16,284 nucleotides of DNA. Source: Granulicella sp. (lineage in GTDB: Bacteria; Acidobacteriota; Terriglobia; Terriglobales; Acidobacteriaceae). The notes beneath the pieces are model-generated. The model was not told the origin of the DNA. It worked only from the letters and a program-made list of their open reading frames with translations, and did no database searches. Position 1 is the first letter of the stretch, and each line of letters opens with the position of its first letter. The position numbers and the translations under genes are program-made. Below, one piece after another: positions 1 to 8,071 of this stretch. Where the stretch lies: contig PKWK01000396.1 of the NCBI GenBank assembly GCA_003133205.1, positions 1 through 16,284 of the forward strand, written 5' to 3'.

Positions 1-2
1 GC

Positions 3-1541
3 AGTCCAGCTCCGACGGTCACTTTCGCGGCCACGGGAACTTCCGCGGCAGCCTTCTCGGCCGCCACTACCGGCACCTGCACCACAACATCGACCGGTGG
101 ATCCTTCGCAACCACTCTCACCTTTACACCCATTTCGGTGGGTACGAACGTCGCCAGCCTTACCGCAACCGATTCGTTGAAGAATAATGGGGCGGCGCTT
201 GTGTCCGGTGTCGGTACTCCTGCTCCTCCGGCGGGTTCGCCGACCTTCTCGGTTGCGGCCGGAACCTACACGACGGTGCAAACAGTCACCATCAGCGACA
301 GCACGACTGGTGCTGCGATCTACTACACAACCAACGGTTCTACGCCTACTAGCAGCTCAACCCTCTACTCTGGCCCCATCACAGTCGGCGCTAGTGAAAC
401 AGTCACCGCCATCGCCACGGCTTCGGGTTACGCCCCCAGCCCAGTGGCATCCGTGGTGTACACCATCAATCTGCCTCCCGCCGCCACCCCAAACTTCTCG
501 GTTGCGGCCGGCACTTACACCACGCCGCAGAGCGTCACCATCAGCGACACCACAACTGGGGCGACGATTTACTACACCGCCAACGGAACCGCGCCGACCA
601 CCAGTTCAACCAAATACACCGGCCCGATCACAGTTGGGACCACGGAGACCATCAGTGCCATTGCCACGCCCAGCAGCACGGCAATCAATTACGTCAACAG
701 CGCGGTGGCTTCCGCGCTCTACACAATCAACCTGCCGACAGTCGCTACGCCGGCGTTCTCGGTGACTGCTGGTACCTATGCCGCGGTGCAGTCCGTCGCT
801 CTCAGTGACGCTACTACCGGTGCGAAAATCTACTACACAACTGATGGAACGGTCCCCACGACCGCCTCAAGCGTCTATAGCGGCTTGATTACCGTGGGAG
901 CTTCAGAGACGATCCGAGCCATTGCGGTAGACACACCCAATTACAACAACAGTACCGTTGCATCGGCGGCATATGTCATCAACTTGCCCCCGCCGGCATT
1001 CACCATCACTTCTTCCAACCAGACCATCACGGTTCCGGCTGGAGGAAGTGGTTCAGTCACTCTAACGATAACGGCGAATGCCGCATTCAACGGGTCGATT
1101 TCCTTCAGTTGCTCCGGGTTCCTGCCCGTCGGCGCCTCTTGCTCCTTCAGTCCAACAACGGTAACAACTTTGGCCCTCGCAACTGGCACGACCACCCTGA
1201 CGGTCAAAGCTCCGGCAACGACCGCAGCCCTTCATGGCGGCCCAAGTCCACTGCTTGCCGGAGCAACCTTGGCAGCATTGCTGTGGATTGGCGGTCTAAA
1301 GAAGCGCCGCCGTCTGCAGATCATCCTTATGGCCCTCGTAAGCGTAGCGGCCATGAGCATGTTTACCGGCTGCGCCACCACGTCGTCGTCTTCCTCTACT
1401 TCATCCCAGATTGTCATAAACGCCACTGGGAGCAGTTGCCCAGTTTCATCTCTGAACTGCGCGGCGACGCCTCCGCCACCTGGCGCACCGACGCCCGTCG
1501 GAGTAGCTGAAAGTCTTCCAATGGTGCTGACGACCCAGTAG
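3..1541 (+). CDS. Secreted repeat protein with chitobiase-C-terminal-like modules (5' end outside window)
   Basis: The reading frame is open from the left edge, so the protein starts upstream; 512 residues are visible. The first ~65 residues resemble the end of an ASH/choice-of-anchor-D type beta-sandwich (FTPISVGTNVASLTATDS). Three tandem modules follow, with equivalent Phe codons at 246, 495 and 756, each carrying the GATIYYTTDGTxPTTSS-type core of the chitobiase/beta-hexosaminidase C-terminal-like family. Next is an Ig-like domain at about 1000-1215. The C-terminus has a hydrophobic stretch (LLAGATLAALLWIGGL), KKRRR, a second hydrophobic stretch ending FTGC, then a Ser/Thr/Pro tail. No catalytic domain is visible; the enzymatic or adhesive part may lie upstream. 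An extracellular, envelope-anchored role is inferred. GTG at 138 could start a shorter product but lies inside a domain, so I reject it. Confidence 0.85.
   Translation, partial: SPAPTVTFAATGTSAAAFSAATTGTCTTTSTGGSFATTLTFTPISVGTNVASLTATDSLKNNGAALVSGVGTPAPPAGSPTFSVAAGTYTTVQTVTISDSTTGAAIYYTTNGSTPTSSSTLYSGPITVGASETVTAIATASGYAPSPVASVVYTINLPPAATPNFSVAAGTYTTPQSVTISDTTTGATIYYTANGTAPTTSSTKYTGPITVGTTETISAIATPSSTAINYVNSAVASALYTINLPTVATPAFSVTAGTYAAVQSVALSDATTGAKIYYTTDGTVPTTASSVYSGLITVGASETIRAIAVDTPNYNNSTVASAAYVINLPPPAFTITSSNQTITVPAGGSGSVTLTITANAAFNGSISFSCSGFLPVGASCSFSPTTVTTLALATGTTTLTVKAPATTAALHGGPSPLLAGATLAALLWIGGLKKRRRLQIILMALVSVAAMSMFTGCATTSSSSSTSSQIVINATGSSCPVSSLNCAATPPPPGAPTPVGVAESLPMVLTTQ
246..985 (+). 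repeat. Three tandem chitobiase-C-terminal-like coding repeats
   Basis: Three in-frame copies of a module of about 83-87 codons; equivalent Phe codons at 246, 495 and 756 give spacings of 249 and 261 bp. Each has the IYYT...G..PTTSS...Y.GPITVG core and ends in a YTINLP/YVINLP linker. The same module occurs seven times in the next gene, so the two genes probably exchanged or duplicated this segment. Confidence 0.75.
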
Positions 1542-1560
1542 AAAGCAATCCTACCGTCAT

Positions 1561-1589
1561 CGGGGTCTCTTCCATAGCAAGAGGCCCCG
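1561..1589 (+). terminator. Intrinsic terminator hairpin after the first gene
   Basis: Arm 1561-1571 (CGGGGTCTCTT) pairs with 1579-1589 (AAGAGGCCCCG) over 11 bp with one G-U pair and a 7-nt loop. A pyrimidine/T-rich stretch follows (TCTCTTCCTTCTTG), rather than a clean U-run. It lies 20 nt after the stop of the upstream gene and separates it from the GH74 gene. Confidence 0.65.
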
Positions 1590-1641
1590 AGGAACGTCTC
1601 TTCCTTCTTGTCGAACACATTCGCTCAGTTTGAGGCAACTT

Positions 1642-4600
1642 TTGAAAATCGGCATTGCAAAATCGCGTTACTTCACGGCACGCGTCCTTTCCCTGTCAAC
1701 CCTTGTAGGCATTGGGATCTTCAACTGCGGAGTCTCCGGATGCGGCGGCAGCAGCAGTTCCAATTCTGTGTCGAGTCCCACACCTGCTGCGGCACCCACC
1801 TTCACGCCTGCTGCTGGAACCTACACATCAGCGCAAAGCCTCGTGTTGGCCGACGCGACTTTGGGGGCCACGATTTACTACACGACCGACGGCTCGGCAC
1901 CGACGACATCCTCCAAGGCCTATTCCTCCCCTATATCTGTTGCCACGACAACCACGGTTCAGGCGATTGCCGCCGCTTCCGGATACTCCACCAGCTCCAT
2001 CAGCTCGGCCACCTACACCATCACACTCCCCGCGCCCGCGCCTTCCTTTTCGCCTGCCGGGGGAACGTACACGTCTGCTCAAACCGTCACGCTGAGCGAC
2101 AGCATATCCGGCGCGGCGATCTACTACACCACCGATGGATCGGTGCCAACAACGTCCTCGAAGCTTTATTCAGTACCGATCACGGTAGCCGCGAACACTA
2201 CGATCCAGGCCATTGCGACCGCGGCGAGCTACTCCACGAGTATCTTGATTTCTGCCATATATACCATTAGCCCTCCCGCGGCCGCGCCCACCTTCTCACC
2301 AGCAGGCGGAAGTTACACTGCCACTCAAACGGTCACCCTGGCCGATGCCACAACGGGCGCAACCATCTACTACACCACCGACGGGTCGACACCGACAACA
2401 TCTTCCAAGGTCTACTCCACACCCATTTCCGTAGCCACGACGACAACGGTTCAGGCGATTGCTATAGCGCCTGGTTATACCACCAGCGCGATCGGTTCTG
2501 CGGCGTACACCATCACTCTCGTCGCGGCGACACCAACCTTCTCGCCGGCAGCCGGTACTTATGCCTCCGCGCAGTCAGTCATCCTATCCGACACAACAAC
2601 GGGCGCAACCATCTACTACACCACGGATGGATCGACACCAACGACATCCTCCAAGGTCTATTCGGGCTCGATCCCGGTAGCCTCCAGCACCACGGTCCAG
2701 GCCATCGCGACTGCGAGCGGCTATTCCACAAGCCCGGTAAGCTCAGCGAGCTACACCATCAGCCTTCCCGCAGCGGCGCCCACGTTCTCGCCGGCGGCCG
2801 GGACCTATACCTCGGCGCAGTCAGTCATCCTGTCCGACACGACAACGGGCGCAACGATCTACTACACCACGGACGGGACGATGCCCACCACTTCGTCCAA
2901 GGTCTATTCCTCGCCAATCTCTATCTCCAGCACGACCACCATCGTTGCTATCGCTACCGCGCCGGGCTATTCCACAAGCGCCGGCAGTTCGGCGGCCTAC
3001 ACCATTACTCTTCCCGCGCCCACGTTCACCCCTGCGAGCGGGATCTACACTTCAACGCAATCGGTCGTCATTGCCGACGGTACCAGCGGTGCCACCATCT
3101 ACTACACCGTCGACGGCTCGACGCCTACTACGTCGTCCGCGGTCTACTCCTCGCCCATCTCCGTCTCTTCAAAGACTACCATTCAGGCCTTTGCGTCGGC
3201 CGCCGGATCAACCAGCGGGACGGGCTCAGCCGGCTACGACATTGAACTTCCGCCGGTTGCTACGCCCAGCATCTCCCCGGCCGGGGGGACGTTTACCACG
3301 GCGCAGACGGTGACCCTAAGCGACACGGCCAGCAACGCGACCATTTACTACACCACGAACGAATCGACACCGACCACATCATCGACGAAGTACACCGGGC
3401 CGTTCACCGTAAGCGCTCCTGGCACAACCGTCATTAACGCGATTGCAGTTGTACCAGGATCTCCTAACAGCAATGTGGCGACGGTCAGCTTTAGCTTGCC
3501 GGCGGGCATCTCCCCCAGCTACACCTACACGAATGTCAAAATTGTTGGCGGCGGCTTTGTCGACGGACTCTACTTCCATCCGAAGTTCAAGGGACTGATG
3601 TATGCACGGACTGATGTGGGCGGCGCCTACCGCTGGAATAATGTGACCGGTGGAGATTCCCAATGGGTGCCATTGCAGGACTTCGTCGGACGCTTCGACT
3701 CCGGCTTCAATCTCGGCGTTGAGAGTCTGGCACTCGATCCCAACGACCCCACTCGCGTGTATCTCGCGGTCGGAGAATACACCGAAAGCTACGGCACAAA
3801 CGGCTACATTCTCTCCTCCAGCAATATGGGCAATACGTTCACTGCGCTCGCACTGCCGTTCAAGAATGGCTCGAACGACAATGGCCGGTTCGCAGGGGAG
3901 CGCCTTTCGGTCGATCCCGCCAACGGCTGGCACATCTATTTTGGCACCCGCGTCAACGGACTCTACGAATCCAACGACCAGGCTGTCAGCTTCAACCAGG
4001 TCACAGCCTTTCCCGTCACCGGCGCCACGGGTACGGGCACCGACCCAGGCGTGGGTGTCATCTTCGAGGACTTCCTGACCACGAGCGGCATGGCCAATGG
4101 CAATGCGAAAACCATCTACTATGGCGTCTCGGATCCCAATACCGGTCTGTACGTGTCCAATGACGGGGGCAAGACCTTCAGTGCCGTACAAGGCCAGCCG
4201 ACTGGCTACTATCCCAATGCGAGCGCCTTTGATCCCAGTAACCGCTACCTCTATATCAGCTACGGTCTCCAGACCGGCTGCACCTCAGGCTGTACCAGCG
4301 TCGGCCCACAGAGCGTCAATACCGGCCAGATATGGCGCTACACGCTGCCCACCAGCCAGGTCCCCAACGGCGTTTGGACGAACATAACTCCGCCTACGAC
4401 CGGCAATGGCGGTTACGGCTATAGCAGCATCGCCGTCGACTCCAATCATCCGGATACGGTCATGACGACGACGCTGAACAAGTATTATCCTCCGCCCTAC
4501 GATGACGTTTTCCGCTCCCTCGACGATGGCGCAACCTGGGTCAACTACGGAACCAACATCCAGCGCGATGGTTCGCTCTCACCTTGGATCAACTTCGGCC

Positions 4601-5826
4601 AGGCAACGCCGGACGGCGGCAATTGGCTGAACCACCTCGTCGTCGATCCCTTCAACTCCAGCCATGTGATGTACGGCGACGGACAAACCATCTGGCAAAC
4701 AACCGATGCGACTGCCGTCGATGGCGTCAGCACGACTTCTGCCGCGGTTACGCCCGGGAATGCGACCAATTGGTCGATCGGGGCGGTCGGCGTTGAAGAA
4801 ACGGTGGTCCTCGGCCTGGCCAGTCCGCCTTCGGGACCGGCTCATCTATTCAGCGTGATGTACGATCTCGGCGGCTTCACCCACACTTCACTCACACAGT
4901 CACTCAACGCGCAGGAGAACCCACAACTGACCAACGCCACCAGTGTCGATTACGGCGGCCAGGCACCGCTGGACGTTGCGCGGGTTGGCAGTAATTCAAG
5001 CGCATTAGGCTCGGGCACAGCAGTGCAACTCGAAGCGTTTTCCTCCGACGGTGGGCTCACCTGGACGCCTTCGGCATCGCTTCCCGTCAATCCTTCGACG
5101 AGTAAAGCGATTACAACAGGCAACGGGACCATTGCTGTCGCGGCCGACGGTTCGAATCTGGTCTGGATGCCCAGCGATGTGGGCACTCCGGCCAACTACT
5201 CCACCGATCATGGAGCGACGTGGCATGCTGCGAGTGGCGTTCCGGCGCAGGTCTCCTCGAACCCCATCACTGTTGCGGCAGATCGCATCAACCCATTGAA
5301 GTTCTACTTGTTCAGCGCCGCCTCGGGTGGCACGGCCACTATCTATATCTCGGTGAACGGAGGCCAGACCTTCACTGTGGCCTCCCAGCTCTCCAATCAA
5401 TACGACATGGGCCTCTTTGTCTCCCCGGCGGCGGAAGGTGATCTCTGGACCACCTCCTACAACGGACTCAACCATTCGACAAACTCGGGCACCACCTTTA
5501 CCACAGTGCTTGGCTATCCCAACACGGTCTATGCGATGGGCTTCGGCGCTCCGGCATCGGGACAGACCTATCCGGCCCTGTATATCGTCGGAACTCTGAC
5601 CAGCGACCCGAACTGTGTCGCTGTCAGCGATGTAGCAGCCGGCTTCAGCACGTCAACCGAGTGCATCTATCGTTCCGTGGATGAAGGCAACACGTTCGTC
5701 CGCATTAATGACTACGACCATCAATACAGCAATGCCAACATCATTGTCGGCGATCCGCGTGTTTTCGGCCGGTTTTACCTCGCTACTCCGGGACGCGGCA
5801 TCATCGAGGGCGATTCCCCAAATTAG
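1642..5826 (+). CDS. GH74 family xyloglucanase-like lipoprotein with seven chitobiase-C-terminal-like repeats
   Basis: GH74 enzymes hydrolyse beta-1,4-glucan backbones of xyloglucan; this one should be lipid-anchored outside the cytoplasm. The 1394-residue product has a lipoprotein signal with lipobox VSGC (Cys34), a Ser-rich linker, seven ~82-residue repeats (about 52-620), then a GH74 double beta-propeller from about 625 to the end, a normal size for the family. The start of the domain (VKIVGGGFVDGLYFHP) and YARTDVGGAYRW are characteristic. Likely catalytic aspartates are Asp658 (RTDVGG) and Asp1075 (YDLGGFTH); their 417-residue spacing fits known GH74 enzymes. Start choice: TTG at 1642 has GAGG six nt upstream; an earlier TTG at 1630 has no ribosome site, and no ATG or GTG exists before the signal peptide. 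Endo versus exo action and the exact glucan cannot be read from sequence. Confidence 0.88.
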   Translation: MKIGIAKSRYFTARVLSLSTLVGIGIFNCGVSGCGGSSSSNSVSSPTPAAAPTFTPAAGTYTSAQSLVLADATLGATIYYTTDGSAPTTSSKAYSSPISVATTTTVQAIAAASGYSTSSISSATYTITLPAPAPSFSPAGGTYTSAQTVTLSDSISGAAIYYTTDGSVPTTSSKLYSVPITVAANTTIQAIATAASYSTSILISAIYTISPPAAAPTFSPAGGSYTATQTVTLADATTGATIYYTTDGSTPTTSSKVYSTPISVATTTTVQAIAIAPGYTTSAIGSAAYTITLVAATPTFSPAAGTYASAQSVILSDTTTGATIYYTTDGSTPTTSSKVYSGSIPVASSTTVQAIATASGYSTSPVSSASYTISLPAAAPTFSPAAGTYTSAQSVILSDTTTGATIYYTTDGTMPTTSSKVYSSPISISSTTTIVAIATAPGYSTSAGSSAAYTITLPAPTFTPASGIYTSTQSVVIADGTSGATIYYTVDGSTPTTSSAVYSSPISVSSKTTIQAFASAAGSTSGTGSAGYDIELPPVATPSISPAGGTFTTAQTVTLSDTASNATIYYTTNESTPTTSSTKYTGPFTVSAPGTTVINAIAVVPGSPNSNVATVSFSLPAGISPSYTYTNVKIVGGGFVDGLYFHPKFKGLMYARTDVGGAYRWNNVTGGDSQWVPLQDFVGRFDSGFNLGVESLALDPNDPTRVYLAVGEYTESYGTNGYILSSSNMGNTFTALALPFKNGSNDNGRFAGERLSVDPANGWHIYFGTRVNGLYESNDQAVSFNQVTAFPVTGATGTGTDPGVGVIFEDFLTTSGMANGNAKTIYYGVSDPNTGLYVSNDGGKTFSAVQGQPTGYYPNASAFDPSNRYLYISYGLQTGCTSGCTSVGPQSVNTGQIWRYTLPTSQVPNGVWTNITPPTTGNGGYGYSSIAVDSNHPDTVMTTTLNKYYPPPYDDVFRSLDDGATWVNYGTNIQRDGSLSPWINFGQATPDGGNWLNHLVVDPFNSSHVMYGDGQTIWQTTDATAVDGVSTTSAAVTPGNATNWSIGAVGVEETVVLGLASPPSGPAHLFSVMYDLGGFTHTSLTQSLNAQENPQLTNATSVDYGGQAPLDVARVGSNSSALGSGTAVQLEAFSSDGGLTWTPSASLPVNPSTSKAITTGNGTIAVAADGSNLVWMPSDVGTPANYSTDHGATWHAASGVPAQVSSNPITVAADRINPLKFYLFSAASGGTATIYISVNGGQTFTVASQLSNQYDMGLFVSPAAEGDLWTTSYNGLNHSTNSGTTFTTVLGYPNTVYAMGFGAPASGQTYPALYIVGTLTSDPNCVAVSDVAAGFSTSTECIYRSVDEGNTFVRINDYDHQYSNANIIVGDPRVFGRFYLATPGRGIIEGDSPN
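1786..3500 (+). repeat. Seven tandem 246-bp coding repeats in the GH74 gene
   Basis: Equivalent codons (Phe in PTF/PSF, Ile in the last copy) lie at 1801, 2047, 2293, 2539, 2785, 3025 and 3271, giving spacings of 246, 246, 246, 246, 240 and 246 bp. Each unit encodes one module with IYYTTDGSTPTTSSKVYS-like core. Copies 3 to 5 are very similar in DNA (for example around 2350-2420, 2597-2665 and 2843-2910), so copy number may change by recombination. Confidence 0.85.
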
Positions 5827-5992
5827 GCGCCGTCGGAGCTGACGTTATCCTCGGTTTTGCTCCGGTTCCCGCGCAGCGTGCGCACATGGAGATGGTCTCA
5901 ATGAGTTACTACATTGAAACGATTCAATACATGGTTGAGAGGATCCAATGAGCCTTGATTTGAGTTTCTTCAATCAAGTAGAGTTTCACTTC
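5827..5992. other. Intergenic region between the GH74 gene and the VOC gene
   Basis: Contains a weak 6-bp stem (5834-5839 with 5859-5864, 19-nt loop) that is too poor to call a terminator, the LacI-type operator at 5914-5927, and an alternative upstream start of the VOC gene (ATG at 5948). No other gene is seen. Confidence 0.5.
5914..5927. promoter_or_regulatory. LacI-family operator upstream of the VOC/TIM-barrel operon
   Basis: TTGAAACGATTCAA is a near-perfect palindrome centred on CG, the usual form of LacI-family operators; only one central pair is mismatched. It matches the site before the GH1 gene at 11 of 14 positions. It sits 21-35 nt before ATG 5948 and 66-79 nt before ATG 5993, a position suited to repression. 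The likely binder is the regulator at 9876-10961. Confidence 0.65.
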
Positions 5993-6892
5993 ATGAATCG
6001 AGCCCTGTTGCTTGCGTGCGTTCTTGCCGTTCCGGTCATGGTGCCGGCGCAGCAGTCCAATCGTCCAGCTATCACCGGAATAGCTTTCGCACGCTTTTAC
6101 ACGACGAATGTTGCCGGCGCGGAACGCTTCTACGGGAGCACTCTTGGGTTCAATGGGCAGCAGGTAGGTGGGGATCGGATTTACCCCGTCAATCGCTCGC
6201 AGTGGATTGAGGTGACTTCGGCAACGCCGCAGGATCCAAACGTCCGCATGGCAGCCGTGGGGTTTACGACACGCGATGCTGCTGCACTGGAGCAGTACCT
6301 CAAGGCTCACAGTGTAGCCATTGAGTTGCCGCTGGAAAGCGGGGAATTCGCCGTACGCGATCCCGAAGGAAACCTGGTGGTCTTCGTTCAGCGTGACTCC
6401 AACAAGGCCGTAGTCCAGGCCCTGCCGAGCCCCAAAGCGACCAGCGGGCGCATCATCCATGTCGGCTTCATCGTCAGCGACCCGAACAAGGAGGACACGT
6501 TCTGGCGCACTCTGCTCGGATTCCGACCCTACTGGCATGGAGGTCAAGCGGATGCACGCACGGACTATGTGTCTCTCCAGGTCCCCGACGGCACCGACTG
6601 GCTGGAGTACATGCTGAACTCAGGATCAAATTCCACCCTGCAGCATAATGGCGTGATGGATCACTTCTCGCTGGGTATCGACCACATGTCGGATGTTCTC
6701 TCCGCCCTGCAGAGAAATCAGTGTGAAGGCCCAAATTGCAGCAAGACCAAAATCGGCCGCGATGGCAAAGTACAACTCAACCTCTTTGATCCGGACCTGA
6801 CACGGGTCGAATACATGGAGTTCATTCCCATGCGCGAACCTTGCTGCTCACCGTTCACCGGAAAGCACCCCTCCTCCACGGAAGACAGGTAA
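5993..6892 (+). CDS. Exported two-module VOC-family (glyoxalase/dioxygenase fold) protein
   Basis: The 299-residue product starts with a Sec signal peptide (MNRALLLACVLAVPVMVPAQQ) and has two vicinal-oxygen-chelate modules at about 26-132 and 152-278. Module 2 keeps candidate metal ligands: His156 (IIHVGF), His224 (DHFSLG) and Glu273 or Glu276 (RVEYMEF). Module 1 has Ala/Phe where the first His is expected (GIAFARFYT), so it may be structural. Substrate unknown. The stop TAA at 6890-6892 is two nt before the next start, so the pair is translationally coupled. ATG 5948 in the same frame has the better ribosome site (GAGAGG five nt away), but would put an acidic 15-residue extension before the signal peptide; I prefer 5993, with moderate doubt. 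Confidence 0.8.
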   Translation: MNRALLLACVLAVPVMVPAQQSNRPAITGIAFARFYTTNVAGAERFYGSTLGFNGQQVGGDRIYPVNRSQWIEVTSATPQDPNVRMAAVGFTTRDAAALEQYLKAHSVAIELPLESGEFAVRDPEGNLVVFVQRDSNKAVVQALPSPKATSGRIIHVGFIVSDPNKEDTFWRTLLGFRPYWHGGQADARTDYVSLQVPDGTDWLEYMLNSGSNSTLQHNGVMDHFSLGIDHMSDVLSALQRNQCEGPNCSKTKIGRDGKVQLNLFDPDLTRVEYMEFIPMREPCCSPFTGKHPSSTEDR

Positions 6893-6894
6893 CC

Positions 6895-7776
6895 ATGGCT
6901 ATCGCAGACGCAGTAAACCAATCCAGGCGAGGTTTCCTCAAAGCATCCCTCGCAGCGGCGGCCGCGGGATGCCTACTTCGCGCAAGCGGCACCGTGTTCG
7001 CGGACATCGCGGGAATGACCTTTGGCGTACAACTCTTTATGCTGCGCAAGCAGGCGCAGACGGACCTTCCCGGAGTATTCCGTGCGATTCACGATGCAGG
7101 GTTCCCTCAAGTCGAGCTCTATCCAATCGCGTACGGTTATACTGCGGCGGAGATCCGCAGCATGATGGCAGACGCTGGTGTCGCCGCGGTCGCTGGCCAC
7201 TTCGACTACATCGGCCTGGAAGACAAACTGGGATTCGCACAGCAACTTGGCTTGAAGTATTTCGTTTGTCCCATGTTGCCGAAAGAGCAGTGGACGTCAT
7301 TGCAGGGATTTGGCAACGCAGCGGATCTCTTCAATAGGGTGGGAAAGCATGCTCAATCTAGCGGTATGGAGATGGTGTTCCATAATCACTGCTACGAGTT
7401 TCGGCCGATGGAGGGCAGTAATGGTTTCGCCTACCTTATGCAGCATACTGATCCTGCACTTGTGAAGCTCGAGCTCGATATCTACTGGCTCATGCAAGGC
7501 GGACAGGACCCCATGGCCGTCCTCAAGCGGCATGCCGATCGCGTGCGGCTCATCCATATGAAAGATCGCCTAGCAGGTTCGCCAACCGGCTACACGATGG
7601 ATCCTCCGCAATACTTCACAGAACTTGGCAAAGGCACTATCGATTGGCCGGCTGTCCTCAAGCAAGCTCGAAGCCAGGGGATACGCTACGCGTTCGACGA
7701 CCAAGACGATACCAATCTACCGATTCCTGAAAGCCTCAAGATTAGCCGGGCCTACCTGCGCCACGTCCAGGGTTAA
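6895..7776 (+). CDS. Tat-exported sugar phosphate isomerase/epimerase-like TIM barrel
   Basis: The 293-residue protein begins with a twin-arginine signal (SRRGFLK at 10-16, then an Ala-rich hydrophobic core) and continues as an AP-endonuclease-2/xylose-isomerase-like TIM barrel. Family motifs visible are VELYP (Glu74), FHNHCYEF (His163, His165, Glu168), LELDIYW (Asp195) and IHMKD (His221). Near the end the family usually has an E-Q-D metal/catalytic motif; here it is FDDQDD, with Asp269 in the Glu place. ATG 6895 has AGG five nt upstream. Members of this superfamily isomerise, epimerise or oxidise sugars, some with an exported, cofactor-linked role; the reaction here is unknown. Coupled to the VOC gene and under the same LacI-type operator. 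Confidence 0.85.
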   Translation: MAIADAVNQSRRGFLKASLAAAAAGCLLRASGTVFADIAGMTFGVQLFMLRKQAQTDLPGVFRAIHDAGFPQVELYPIAYGYTAAEIRSMMADAGVAAVAGHFDYIGLEDKLGFAQQLGLKYFVCPMLPKEQWTSLQGFGNAADLFNRVGKHAQSSGMEMVFHNHCYEFRPMEGSNGFAYLMQHTDPALVKLELDIYWLMQGGQDPMAVLKRHADRVRLIHMKDRLAGSPTGYTMDPPQYFTELGKGTIDWPAVLKQARSQGIRYAFDDQDDTNLPIPESLKISRAYLRHVQG

Positions 7777-7808
7777 CCGCACGATTCCATCGGACCGAAA
7801 CGCGCTTA

Positions 7809-8043
7809 CTATCCTTCTCGCGCTTCCTTCCAGAGATCGATTGCGTAACGGTCGATCTCCTCCAGCTCGGAAGGAGCGAAGTCTAGACCGTCGAGTGAAT
7901 CTTCGATCTGTTTCACGCTCCTGGCACCGATCAGAGCGCCACTCCCAGGCTGGTCGCGCAACAACCAGGCGATAGCCATCTGTGCAAGACTCTGTCCCCG
8001 TCTCTCTGCAAATCGGATTCAAGTTACGCACGATTTTGGCCGC
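7809..8043 (-). pseudogene. Aldo/keto reductase remnant (C-terminal fragment, frameshifted)
   Basis: Reading the minus strand from 8009 to 7809 gives 66 residues ending in TAG that match the C-terminus of YghZ/L-glyceraldehyde-3-phosphate-reductase-type aldo/keto reductases: RRGQSLAQMAIAWLLRDQ, then SGALIGARSVKQIEDSLDGL, then FAPSELEEIDRYAIDLWKEA. The preceding residues AAKIVRNLNPI (8043-8011) lie in another frame; an extra base near 8010 accounts for the shift, and an in-frame stop sits just upstream. The catalytic Asp-Tyr-Lys-His region of the ~330-residue family is absent, and the fragment begins only 28 bp after the GH1 stop. This is a decayed, truncated gene, probably cut by the event that placed GH1 here. 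Confidence 0.75.
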
Positions 8044-8071
8044 ATCTCAATGGCGGATCGGAGTCGGGCGC

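Noticed and set aside
1608..2270. 220-codon plus-strand frame in a different phase at the start of the GH74 gene
   Set aside because: His/Cys-rich shadow of the repeats; the lipoprotein signal and repeats are in the other frame.
1786..3500. Tandem repeats considered as a CRISPR or satellite array
   Set aside because: Unit length is 246 bp, in frame, coding and without spacers; these are protein-domain repeats.
3379..4191. 270-codon minus-strand frame opposite the GH74 gene
   Set aside because: It overlaps the conserved GH74 N-terminal blades on the other strand and has no family features.
5820..5831. Shared TAGGCGCC after the stops of the GH74 and GH30 genes (also at 13963-13970)
   Set aside because: Only eight bases around a common palindrome; the sequences diverge at once, so chance is enough.
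5834..5864. Weak stem after the GH74 stop as a terminator
   Set aside because: Only 6 bp with a 19-nt loop and no T-run after it.
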